Positions 45,374 through 55,745 of a DNA stretch of 64,000 bases are shown here, in pieces. The translations under genes and the position numbers were made by a program. The stretch's first letter is position 1, and every line of letters begins with the position of its first letter. The notes beneath the pieces are model-generated. The model saw only the letters and a list, made by a program, of their open reading frames with translations, had not been told where the DNA came from and ran no database searches. The stretch comes from Diphasiastrum complanatum (lineage: Eukaryota > Streptophyta > Lycopodiopsida > Lycopodiales > Lycopodiaceae): the NCBI GenBank assembly GCA_029204225.1, contig CM055094.1, positions 16,784,394 to 16,848,393 of the forward strand, given 5' to 3'.

Positions 45374-48009
45374 TACAGAGAAACAAATACCTTCGCGATA
45401 CGAAACAAACCCCTTCGCGACATGGTAAGTTATCACTATTGATATCTGAGCAGTGATTTTCTAGACAACACAATATGGCTACAACGATCCAGACAAGAGT
45501 AGCAATCAGTTTTGATGGCGCAAACTACAGGATATGGAAATTCAAAATCAAAACACTTCTGAAGGGCGAAGGCATCTGGTTGGTGACCGAACTTTTAGAG
45601 GTGCAGCCTCCAAAGGGATACCCGAGGAGAGCTGAATGGATCAGAAAGGATGAGTGTGCAATGGTGATCATCATTTCGTCCATTAACAAAGATCTACTCA
45701 TGCAGATTGAAGACTGCGAAAGCAGCCATGCAGCATGAAAAAGATTAAAATAGAAGTATGAAGTGAGGAGTGTAGTTTTAGTGATGCATCTTCACAATCA
45801 GCTGCAATCCATACGATGGGATGGCAACCAGTTAGACCAGCACGTTGAGAAGATCAGAATGATCTTCACTCAACTCGCTGCATCAAGACAGGAGCACCAG
45901 GTCCCAGCACCACAACAATTGATGTGCTTCATGAAGTCTCTACCTACGTCCTATCAGTCGTTGAGGATGCTCATACTAAGTCTACCAGATATGGCATTCG
46001 ACAAAGCAATCAGTCTTGTCGCTGATGAGAGACTGATGAGGGACAAAGGAGAAGAAAGCAGTGATCAAGAGAAAGCTCTCTTCACAAAAGGAAGAAAGAA
46101 AAACAAGAACAAACCCAGATTCGACAAGACGAAGTCCTCAAATCAACAATTTTTTTCATGTGATCACTGTCACAAACCAAGCCATACAACCAACAAATGC
46201 TGGTTCAATCCAACAATACCTTGCATGCACTACAAGAAGAAGAGGCACTCTACATACGATTGCAAATTCAACCCAAAAAGAAAGAACAAGGCTGAGAAAG
46301 CAAATGTTGCAGAGTCATCCAAGGATGCAGATAGAGGTGATGAAGCCTTCACAATATTTGATGAAGCTTCTATGAGCTACACTGAATAAGACTACGATGT
46401 AATCATTGATTCAGGAGCACCATCACACATCACCTGCAACAAGAAAATTTTGATTGACTTCAGAGAACTCGAAAATAATGTAGCAGTGATTCTAGGTGAT
46501 GGGAGCAGACACAATGTCAAAGGCATCAAGACTCTACAATTGCGAACACTGTCAGGTCAAGCAGAGCTGCCAAGAGCAGTCTACATGTCTTCATTGAGAA
46601 AAGATCTACTATCAGTCTCCAAGATGGCAGATCTTGGAATTTGACTTTTGTTCGATGGCAATACATGCCGCATGATCGAGAAAACTACAAACAAATTGAT
46701 GACGGTTGGATGCAGAGAAGGAATCTCTACCAAGCCAAGATAATCAACAACTCTGATGGCATATTAAATGCATCAGAGAATGAAGATCAGCTCTGGCACA
46801 GGAGAATGTATCATCTGAAGATGAGGAGCCTGTATGACATGTGTAAGAAAGACATAGTCACAGGTCTAAAGATATCAAGACCCGATACTGAGTTCTACGA
46901 AGCTTGTCAGAAAGGAAAACAACATCGGAATCCATTCACACATGAGGGAAGAAGAGCCAACGAAGTTCTTGAGCTCATCCACTCAGATGTCTGTGGACCG
47001 ATGAAAATGGATTCGCTTTCAAGATCGAGGTATTTCCTGACGTTCATAGATGACTATAGCCGGATGACTACGATCTACTACCTAAAGAAGAAATTTGAAG
47101 TGTTTGATTTGTTCAAGAAGTTTGTGGCATTTGCAGAGCGACACACCTCAAAGAAGATTCAGATCACCAGATCTGACAATGGAGGTGAGTACAAGAGCAA
47201 AGAATTTTCAAGATTCTGCCAAGAACAAGGGATCGAGCATCAGTTCACTCTTGCATACACACCAGAATATAATGGTGTCACGAAAAGAAGAAACAAGACG
47301 CTACTCGAAGGAGCTAGATGCATGATGGCACAGGCTCAATTGCCAAGTCAATTATGGGCTAAGGCAATAGCTGCAGCTGTACACCTGCAGAACAGATCAA
47401 CAACGACAACGCTGGAAAATAAGACACCGTACGAGATGTGGATAGGTAGACAGCCTGATCTATCATACGTATGTGTGTTTGATGTGCATCATACAAGCAC
47501 ATAAAGGAAAGAGAAACAAGCTTTGATGATAAATCAGAACAAACGATCATGGTCGGGTACTTGAACAGATCACAAGTGTATAGGCTCTATAACCCAACCA
47601 CGAAAAAGGTTGTTTTGAGTAGAGATGTGAAGTTCGATGAGTCCACATTCCCTGGACTAAAAGGTGAAAAAGGCCATGAGATTTTCACACTGCTGCCAAT
47701 TCAAGAGGGAGATTGAGGACAAACATCAAATCAAAATGTTGAGCCACAGACTCCAGAGCAGCAGAAACAAAAGTTCAACCCCACAAACAAGAAACGTTCG
47801 AACAGCGACGAAACGAAATCATAAGGTCAACAAGACAAAGAAGACCTCTAGACCATTATGCTGACAATCTTTAGTGGAGTGAAGACACAAAATTCGAGTA
47901 CTGCAGATTCACTGAAGAGCCAACAACATATCAAGAAGCTGTCCAGAGTCCAGAGGGAGAATTCTAGAAGCAAGCAATGTCAGAGAAGATCGAGTTGATG
48001 AGGCGAACT

Positions 48010-48748
48010 TGTAGGCTGATATTCCAAGGAATATTCTAGCCATCCTGCGGGACATCTTAAAAAATACAAGCAGGATAGGATTTAAACATATAACTTGCCC
48101 AACAAGTTTAGGCTTTTATGGTATCCATACTGGCTTAAGTTATTTAGTTCTAAGTTTAAATTGCCATGGGCACTATACATAGATATGTAATTTCAAGTTA
48201 AGTAAAAGCTAGTCACAAAGGCCTATTGGGGGTTTGTCCCATGGCACCAGTGTGATTCAAAGTTAAGTTAGTCTATGTGGCTTACTTGTCCCACAATGCA
48301 TTTCTGTAAGTGACCACCACTCTAAGTATAAATAGGAGTGGAAGAGTCCATTTTCGAGAAGAACCTCATTTGCAATACAAGCCTATCTCTCTTTCTGAGT
48401 GTTCTCTCTTGTGTGGTTTCATGTACTGTGTTACTTCACATTGTATTGTATATTATTCATTGGCAACAGGTTAAGCTAATCTAGGCCTTCCATTCTCTAG
48501 TAGTAAGCCTTAGAGGATGAGATTTAGTTTAGGGTTTTATCATTTAGGTTAAGCCTTCATTTGTAGTTGTTAAGGAGAGAAAAGAGAGAAGAGTGGATCT
48601 TACCTTCAGGATACTCACCATGCTCATGACTGTCTTTCTTGCATCCATACCCAAGCTAGTTGGAGAAGCCATAGCATAGACTAGTTGGGAGACTGCCATA
48701 GTCAAGCTAGTTGGAGCCATAGCCAGTGTGGATGCCGAAGATCCAACA
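48010..48748 (+). repeat. 5' LTR of the 11.8-kb element, 739 bp
   Basis: TGTAGGCTGATATTCC to GATCCAACA. TATAAATAG near 48329 is the likely TATA box. Confidence 0.94.
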
Positions 48749-48749
48749 T

Positions 48750-48765
48750 TGGCGCCATTGCCGCG
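48750..48765 (+). promoter_or_regulatory. Primer-binding site, TGGCGCC type
   Basis: TGGCGCCATTGCCGCG one base after the LTR, the plant Gypsy type. Confidence 0.88.
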
Positions 48766-49779
48766 CTTTTTCTCGCTCTCTCTACGTTTCTAGCTCCTCT
48801 TCATTTGTTTTTGCTTGTTCTACGTTTCTAGCTAATCTTTGTCTTGCTTGTTTTTTTTCGCATCCTTTGTGCCTTCTTCTTACTTATTTTTAACATCTTT
48901 TTTGCTTGTTGTTCGCATGATCTTTGTTTTTTGCAGGTTTTTTTACCATTCTTCTTGTTGGTTAGTATCTTTGCTAGGGTTTAGGGCCATCCTTCCACAC
49001 CCAAAGGCCTTTGTTCTGTTGTGTTGCGATTGTTGTTGTTGGCGATTGGAAGACTCTAATTAGGTCGAGAATCTGCATCACAGAGCTGCTTTCAGCGATC
49101 AGTTTGGTCAGCGACCAATTTCTTATCAACTGTAGGTTTTGCTACGATACCAGCGACCTAAGAAATTATGGACGTTTTGGTACCACTGCTATCAATTTGT
49201 GCCATCAATTGCAAGTTTTGCTACCAGACCATTGATATCCAGTCTGCAGAATTTTGTGGATCAATTTTGTTCCGACATCAGCTTCAGGATCATTATCAGC
49301 ATCATTGCCCACTTTTTTGTTGCTTCAAGATCTGCGTTATTAGTTTGCCTGGAATCAATAGCGGAAGCTTCTCTTCTAAGTAGGGAAAGGACTGGACAGA
49401 GAAATAAATTGGATTACAATGATTACTCTATCAGCCAAGCGAGGAAGTTTGATGCTATCACTAGTTGGAAAGTAAGATTGTGTACATATTATTCGTGTAG
49501 GGATACTGCAGCTGCAGCTAATACTGAGTCGAGTTATATGGAGCCCAAGGAGTGGCATAGGATTGTAGATGCTGGACCTGAGTAGGGCGACCTATCGCAG
49601 CTAGATTTCTTCAAGTTTGGATAAGCAAGCATACAGTTAGAGTTATAAACGGGTCAGGACAGATTGTAGGGCAGCCAGTCACTGGCGTTAGTCTTTGAAA
49701 ACTCATTCTACTGAAAAGCAAAGTCTGCAGAATTCGTAGCAGGGTCTTGTTGGCCAACAAGGAGGTTTCACACTAATTT
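48766..49779 (+). other. Leader of the 11.8-kb element, weakly coding-looking
   Basis: T-rich to about 49060. An open frame then runs 49139-49585 and ends in residues such as SWKVRLCTYYSCRD and MEPKEWHRIVDAGPE, which might be a gag remnant but has no diagnostic motif. The 5' end of the LINE must lie somewhere before 49822. Confidence 0.35.
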
Positions 49780-49821
49780 TTGGAATCTTCGGAGGCAGCG
49801 ACTAGATCTTTACTTGTCAAT

Positions 49822-52800
49822 ATGGTTCCTCAAGAATCTTCTCATCCTTTGCAACTCCCGGATTTCAATCCTCTTGTTCGACGTGGAGAAAAGAGACCTG
49901 CTTCCCCTTTAGAGCATCCTTCTAGTGCTTCCCCTTCTTGCGCGCGTCGTGAAGCCCACCGTGATGTTGCGGATTCCTTGCTTGTCTCCTCTGGTCAGGT
50001 GGTGCCATATTGTCTGTCCCATCTTCGCCATCAGCTTTCTGTTTCTCAGCTTTCTCCTTCTTCCTCTTCTCGCCCCCGTGTTCCATGTGCAGGCTGTGGT
50101 CGCCTTTATGTGCAAGGTGCCGGTCTTTCTCGCCATCATAATGCTTGCTCTGCTTTTCGTCAACAACTCGCATTAATCAATGTCGACCTTGCACCTCATC
50201 CTGCTCCCACTTTGCCACCTGACTCGGCTTGGACCTGGATTTGCTCTCTTGATATTTTGACGGCTTTTCACTTGGGTTTTCCTCGTCCTCGTCTTTATGC
50301 ACACATTCCCTTTGCCTTGCGCTTAGACGTCCAGAGAGCTTTGTCCTTACCTTTGTCTCGTCTGGCTTCCAAACCTTCTGATATTGCAGCTTGGCATGCC
50401 TTTTTGCCTTTTCCTCTCTGGTGTTTGCCTCTGCCTCCCCGGGGTGGTGATGCTGGTCATAGGAAAACTCGCAACAGGATTCGTCGCTTTATGTCAGGAG
50501 ATTGGGAAAATCTGCAAGAAGAGCATTTCCTTCACTGTCATGCGCTTGCTGCTCAGCGGGATTCAACTTCAGATGGTATTTCTATACCCCCTGTTCATCC
50601 TCGGTTGCGTCGCTGTGTTTTACTTGGGCAAGTGGGTGAGTATTCTCATGCAGCTCGTGCTCTAGCTCCTACAAGTCTAGCTACTCCTTCTGCTGCCACC
50701 CTTCAGGCTTTGGAGCTTCTTCACCCACCGGCAAATGACTCTCTTCCTTCTTTTGTTGAGGACTTTGAACTTAATTCCGATTTGCAGCTCTCAGAACCTC
50801 ATTTTCTTAATGCTTTTCTGCGCAGCCCTCATTTGTCAACTGGGGGTCCTTCTGGTATGGTTTTCGAGCATCTTCGTGACTGTTTTTCTCCTAATGACTC
50901 TGCTAGCGGGTTTGGTTTGCTCTTTCAAGTTTGCTCTTCTGTAACATGTGGCCGTATTCCTCTTTCTATTGCTCGTATTCTTGGTGCTGCTCGTTTGATA
51001 GCCTTGGATAAGCCTAGCGGTGGAGTGCGTCCCATTGCTGTTGGAGAGATTTTATACAGATTGGTTTCTAGGGCTCTTGGTTTTCAGCTTCGTGACAGTT
51101 TTCATGACCACCTATTTCCTCATCAGTTTGGTTGTGCTACTCCTGGCGGTTGCGAGACAGTCATACATGCTCTGCGTGCTACCTTGGATCTTCATCCAGA
51201 TTGGGTTGTCCTTCAGGTGGATGTTAAAAATGCTTTCAATTCTGTTTTCCGAGGGGCCATTTTCGAAGAACTTCGTGCGGCTCACGGTCCTCTCGCTCAG
51301 CTCATCCCGTTTGTTCCCTCTTTTTATTCCATGGATGCGCCTCTATATTTCAGTCATGCTTCTCGCTTAGGTGATGTTTCAGTTATCTCCTCTGCTGATG
51401 GTATCAGACAAGGTGATCCCTTGGGTGGTGTTCTGTTTGCTTTGGTGCACTTTCGGGCATTGCGTGCTTCTTCTGCTGCTTTTCCTTCTTGTTTGTTTCC
51501 CTCTATTGCTGATGACACGCATATTATGGGACCTGCTAATGACGTCTTTCCGGCTTTCCTACATTTCTCTCAACAACTTCTGGCTTTGGGCCTCACTGTC
51601 AATCCCTCTAAGTGCGTTGCCTGGTGTCCTCAGGGCCTCCTTCCTGAGCTCCCTTTACCTACAGGTTTCAATACTCCAGTTAATGAGATTAGAGTGCTTG
51701 GTATTCCTATAGGTTTCTCGGATTTTGTGGCTTTCTCTTTGCGGGACACTTTGGACGCACATCTTCGTCACGCTGATCTGTTACCAAAGCTTGGCAATGC
51801 TCAAGTTGCTCTAGGGATTCTCACTCAATGCTTCGCTCAACGGCCAAGTTATATTCTACGGTGTGTTCCTCCCTCTCATGATGTTTTGGCTTTGCTACAG
51901 GATTTCGATAATACTTTATCAGATATTATGGGTCGCTTGATGGGTTCAGAATCCTTTCGTATTCCCAATGGTCAGTTCGTTAAGCGACAAGTCTCTCTTC
52001 CCGCTTCGTCTGGAGGTGTTGGTATTTCTTGCACAGCTTCTATTGCTCCAGTTGCTTATATGGGAAGTTGGGCCCTTGTTGCCTCTGCACTTATCTCTCG
52101 GTTTCAGCAGGACAACAAGCCCATTCTTCTAGATTCAGTAGCTCATGTGGAAACATGCATTCTTCCTTTCCAACAACATCTTCGTGCGGCCAAGGATCTC
52201 ATTCCTCCACCTGTGCGAGCTTCTTTGCCTCCCTTTCAATTTTTGCTTAGCCATCAGTGTGCTCATTTTCAGAAGTATCTTTTGGAGCGCTTCCACTCTC
52301 ATGCTTTCACTCAGCTTCTCATTGATTCACCTTCCGATGAGACTCGGGCTCGCCTTTTGTCTTGTGCAGGCCCCGATGCTGGTGCTTGGCTTGTTGCGCG
52401 CCCTTTTATTCCACACTTGCGCCTTTCTTCAAAGTTGTTTCTCACCGCTCTTCGGGTTAGGTTGGGTCTCCCTCATCCAGTGCTGGCAGGTTTGACAAAA
52501 TGTTCGTGTGGTCACCCTGTTGATCCTATTGGCACTCATCTCATGCGTTGCCCTTATGGCGGAGAGCGTACTGCGACTCATGATTCCATTCGTGACGTAT
52601 TGGCATCTATTGCTCACGAGTGCGGCTTTCATGTTGTTCGGGAGCAGACCCACATCTTGCTTGTGTCTGATTCACAGTCGCCTCGGTGTCAAGTTAATCT
52701 TGTTCTTTTGCGCGAGGGGATTCGCACGCTTGGGGATGTTGTTGTTGCTGATCCTTCGCGGCCTGACCTCCTTCGTCGTGCTTCAACTACTCAGAGTGCC

Positions 52801-53136
52801 GCTGCTTCTCATGCAGTTCTAGATAAAGAGCGAGATTATTCACATCGCACTCCCGGAGAAGGCTTTATCCCTTTTGCTTTGGAAACATTTGGGTGCCTGC
52901 ATAAGAAATTCGATGATTTTCTATCCTCCTATGCAGGTTTTGCAGCGAAACTCCAAGGTCGTGGTGCCTCACCTTTATCTATCATTACGGCTTATTATCG
53001 TCAACGAGTTTCGATGACTTTACAACGCACTCAGGCACTTGCAATACTTCGACGTGCCGTAGTTGCAGGAATGGCTGCTTCACAGCTTCCTGCACTACCT
53101 AAACTTCCAACTGTCTTAACTAGCGACTTACACTAA
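49822..53136 (+). CDS. LINE reverse transcriptase with restriction-like endonuclease, ~1104 aa
   Basis: The open frame reaches back to 49780, but the first ATG is at 49822 (MVPQESSHPLQLPDF). Counted from 49780, residues near 103-124 hold a CCHC finger (CAGCGRLYVQGAGLSRHH plus C). RT palm motifs follow: VDVKNAFNS near 480 (motif A), GIRQGDPLGG near 540 (motif B) and IADDTHIMG near 575 (motif C). Near 905-925 is CSCGHPVDPIGTHLMRC, the CCHC motif that precedes the restriction-like endonuclease in R2-like LINEs. Near 970-995 VNLVLLREGIRTLGDVVVAD aligns with the endonuclease core. There is no N-terminal apurinic-type endonuclease. The protein would copy its RNA at a nicked target in the nucleus. 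Copy 2 has VDI where this copy has VNL, so nicking may be lost here. The exact clade is not determined. Confidence 0.85.
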   Translation: MVPQESSHPLQLPDFNPLVRRGEKRPASPLEHPSSASPSCARREAHRDVADSLLVSSGQVVPYCLSHLRHQLSVSQLSPSSSSRPRVPCAGCGRLYVQGAGLSRHHNACSAFRQQLALINVDLAPHPAPTLPPDSAWTWICSLDILTAFHLGFPRPRLYAHIPFALRLDVQRALSLPLSRLASKPSDIAAWHAFLPFPLWCLPLPPRGGDAGHRKTRNRIRRFMSGDWENLQEEHFLHCHALAAQRDSTSDGISIPPVHPRLRRCVLLGQVGEYSHAARALAPTSLATPSAATLQALELLHPPANDSLPSFVEDFELNSDLQLSEPHFLNAFLRSPHLSTGGPSGMVFEHLRDCFSPNDSASGFGLLFQVCSSVTCGRIPLSIARILGAARLIALDKPSGGVRPIAVGEILYRLVSRALGFQLRDSFHDHLFPHQFGCATPGGCETVIHALRATLDLHPDWVVLQVDVKNAFNSVFRGAIFEELRAAHGPLAQLIPFVPSFYSMDAPLYFSHASRLGDVSVISSADGIRQGDPLGGVLFALVHFRALRASSAAFPSCLFPSIADDTHIMGPANDVFPAFLHFSQQLLALGLTVNPSKCVAWCPQGLLPELPLPTGFNTPVNEIRVLGIPIGFSDFVAFSLRDTLDAHLRHADLLPKLGNAQVALGILTQCFAQRPSYILRCVPPSHDVLALLQDFDNTLSDIMGRLMGSESFRIPNGQFVKRQVSLPASSGGVGISCTASIAPVAYMGSWALVASALISRFQQDNKPILLDSVAHVETCILPFQQHLRAAKDLIPPPVRASLPPFQFLLSHQCAHFQKYLLERFHSHAFTQLLIDSPSDETRARLLSCAGPDAGAWLVARPFIPHLRLSSKLFLTALRVRLGLPHPVLAGLTKCSCGHPVDPIGTHLMRCPYGGERTATHDSIRDVLASIAHECGFHVVREQTHILLVSDSQSPRCQVNLVLLREGIRTLGDVVVADPSRPDLLRRASTTQSAAASHAVLDKERDYSHRTPGEGFIPFALETFGCLHKKFDDFLSSYAGFAAKLQGRGASPLSIITAYYRQRVSMTLQRTQALAILRRAVVAGMAASQLPALPKLPTVLTSDLH

Positions 53137-53259
53137 GCAGTAGGCTTTATGTAAATACTCTGCGAGATTGTTGCTTTGTTATACTTGTACAGTATCTCAA
53201 TTCGCCTTATGGCTTTTACGCTTTTTACATGCATTCCTTTGTATTGAGATGGCTTTTCC

Positions 53260-53282
53260 CATCTTTTATTAATAAAAAGATG
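53260..53282 (+). repeat. 3'-terminal hairpin of LINE
   Basis: CATCTTTT and AAAAGATG form a perfect 8-bp stem around 7 nt at the very 3' end of copy 1. Copy 3 has a weaker version. Possible template-recognition structure. Confidence 0.6.
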
Positions 53283-53575
53283 AAGTTATCTCCACTACCA
53301 TGCTTGCACGATCCTATCTTTCAAAGTGAGCGCCATGCTTACCTTCTCAGGTTTCAAAGGGAGTGCCATGATTCGTGTCACGGATAGATAGATATTCAAA
53401 GTTCGAACTGCTCCAGAAATCTAGTGCATCAGAATGGATGCCTTGCTGCTGGCGGAATACGTTATCTATTGTAGAAATGTCCCCCGAGACAGACGCTATC
53501 AGCCGCATTTTGAGAAGTCACTCCTCTTAAAATGTTCATCTGTTCACAAGCTACTCTTTCATGTCCATTGAAGTT

Positions 53576-54230
53576 CCAGCAACCCGGCAGATGTCTCCAG
53601 CAACCCGGCAGATCAGACATCGCACTGTTTGAGCCAGCCCACCATCGCACCTACGTCTCGTTTTCACCATTCAGAGTTTGAGCCAACCCACCATCGCACC
53701 TACATCTGGTTTTCACCTCGTTTTCACCATCCAGAACTGCGTTTTGGAGCCACCATCTCGTTTTGGAGCTACGTTTCACCTCTCTCTGAGCTGCAATTGA
53801 TCTGGAGCTGCCTGCGCACCTCTGAGCTACCTGCGTTCACCTGATTCAGACAGCTGCGCCCTCAAGAACGACTTCCAGTACCCATCAGACCGCCCTTTCA
53901 CCTGATTCAGACAGCTGCGCCCTCAGCACGACCTCCAGCGCCCATCAGACGCCCTCCTTTTTGTTCATACACCTCGTTTCTGAGCCTCGTTTCTCTATAG
54001 AACGTTTCTGAGCCTGGTTTCTCACACAACGAGCAGCGAGCTATCTTCTCACACAACGAGCAGTGAGCTATCAGACCTCCAGCGTCCATCAGATCGTCCA
54101 TCAGACCAGCGTGACCTCCAGCGTCCGTCACACCGTCCATCAGACCAGCGTGACTTCCATCGCCCATCATACGCCCTCCTTTTTGTGCATACACCTCGTT
54201 TCTGAGTCTCGTTTCTCTTTTTTCAGTTGT
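53576..54230. repeat. Cluster of short direct duplications
   Basis: At least six different phrases are doubled at 20-220 bp spacing: CCAGCAACCCGGCAGATG (53576, 53597), CCCACCATCGCACCTAC (about 53637, 53685), CACCTGATTCAGACAGCTGC (about 53838, 53898), CTCACACAACGAGCAG (about 54031, 54051), CCATCAGACCAGCGTGAC (about 54098, 54137) and CATACACCTCGTTTCTGAG (about 53966, 54188). Confidence 0.85.
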
Positions 54231-54828
54231 TTTCCGTTGTTTGCAAGCATTTTCAGCCGTTTGCAGATGCCATCAGACGGTTAGAAGCATGCATAAACAT
54301 CTGTAGAGGTGTATTATCTGTCCACGGGCCCTTCTAGTGATCGGTTCGAAAAGGAGGAGTGATCTGCATGTCAGCGGTTTTCAGTTCATCTACAGCTCGT
54401 TCATCCATTCGTTTGTATCTCTAGCTCGTTTTCAGTCATCTAGCAAGGGTGAGCAGGGTAACAGAGTCGTTAGAAGGAGCCTGTTATTTTTGAGCGTTTT
54501 TATCAGCTATTTTTCAGAAGGCTGAAGGAGCAGGGTGCAGGGAGCGGGCTGTAGTAGCTACAACTGGTTTTGTTTTTCTTAAGTACCTCAGCTGTTTTTC
54601 AGCGTTTTTCAGACATTTTTCAGACCTGTTCCACATTTTTTTCGGCTATTTTTCGACTTCAGCGGTTTTTCAAGATTTTCTTACGTTTTCCAGATTTTAG
54701 CGGTGTTTGCCATCTATAATTCAATCGTTTCTAGCCATTTTTTCAGTCATTTTCAGTGGGTTTCTGGCTGATTTTTACTACACGTTTTTCATTAGTGTTC
54801 ATAGCCATTTACAATTCTTTTTTCACCT
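54231..54828. other. T-rich anonymous stretch
   Basis: Repeated TTTTTCAG and CGTTTTTCAG words. No coding domain is seen. Confidence 0.5.
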
Positions 54829-54831
54829 TCC

Positions 54832-55745
54832 GAGTCATGTGCAAGTATGCCAGCTCCCACGTGCGAGTCATCTTCCACTCTCTTTGTGCGAGTAAGTCCG
54901 TTTCTGTCCACGGGTTCAGATTTGTGCGAGTCATGTGCGAGTCATCTTCTATGTGAGTCATTTTTTTGCGAGTCATCTTCTCTACGAGTCATCTGCGACT
55001 ATTAAATTACTCTTGCACGAGTCATTTTTTTTGCGAGTCATCTTATGTACAAGTCATTTGCGAGTAGTAAATTACTCTTGCACGAGTCATTTTTTGCGAG
55101 TCATCTTTTCTACGAGTCATCTACGAGTAGTAAATTACTTTTGCACGAGTCATTTTTTTGCGAGTCATCTTCTGTACAAGTCATTTGCGAGTAGTAAATT
55201 ACTCTTGCACGAGTCATTTTTTTTGCGAGTCATCTTCTGTACGAGTCATCTGCGAGTAGTAAATTACTCTTCCACGAGTCATTTTTTGCGAGTCATCTTT
55301 TGTACGAGTCATCTACGAGTAGTAACTTACCCTTGCACGAGTCATTTTTTACACTACATGCCTCTGCAAGTCGTCCGTTTTCGTCCACGAGTCATTTTTT
55401 TGTGCGAGTCATCTTCTATACAAATAAATGGAAGAGTAGTATGATATCGCGAGTTCCTCAGGCATCAAAGACAGCCATTGTTTGATCAAAAACTAAGTCG
55501 TACTTCATATTTAATGTGATTTCTAGTAATACCACACACAACACATTGTGGAGGTTGCTCAACAATTGGAAGAGGAGAAAACCAGGAAGAAATACCGGAA
55601 GCATCGACGACACCACATCTGCGAGTAGTACGTTTCCGTCCATGAGTCATCTCCCACCCTTGCACGAGTCATTTTTTGCACTGAACACGTCTGTGTGAGT
55701 CATAAATGTCTTTGAACGAGTCATTTTTCATTGTGTGCGAGTCAT
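54832..55745. repeat. GAGTCAT array, 28 copies
   Basis: Twenty-eight exact GAGTCAT words on the plus strand (ATGACTC on the minus strand) in 914 bp, mostly as CACGAGTCAT, GCGAGTCAT and TACGAGTCAT. The best-ordered part, 55015-55334, is five tandem units of 63-65 bp, each with two to three words and the phrase GCGAGTAGTAAATTACTCTT. The array is interrupted at about 55440-55612 by unrelated sequence. Confidence 0.95.
55015..55334. repeat. 63-65 bp tandem repeat, five units
   Basis: Units start at 55015, 55080, 55143, 55207 and 55272. Length differences come from the T-run after each CACGAGTCA. Flanked by partial units. Confidence 0.93.

Larger units (their letters stand above)
49780..53282 (+). 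mobile_element. Non-LTR retrotransposon (LINE), RLE-type, nearly complete
   Basis: The LINE body comprises the long open frame 49822-53136 and a 3' untranslated part ending with a small hairpin at 53260-53282. Two other copies with the same 3' coding region lie at 42864-44505 and 44510-44965. The 5' end is not resolved and no target duplication was found. Base composition is richer in C and T, and in GC overall, than the flanks, which suits a foreign or separately evolving element. Confidence 0.82.

Noticed and set aside
49780-49821. LINE protein start at 49780
   Set aside because: The codon there is TTG. The first ATG in frame is at 49822.
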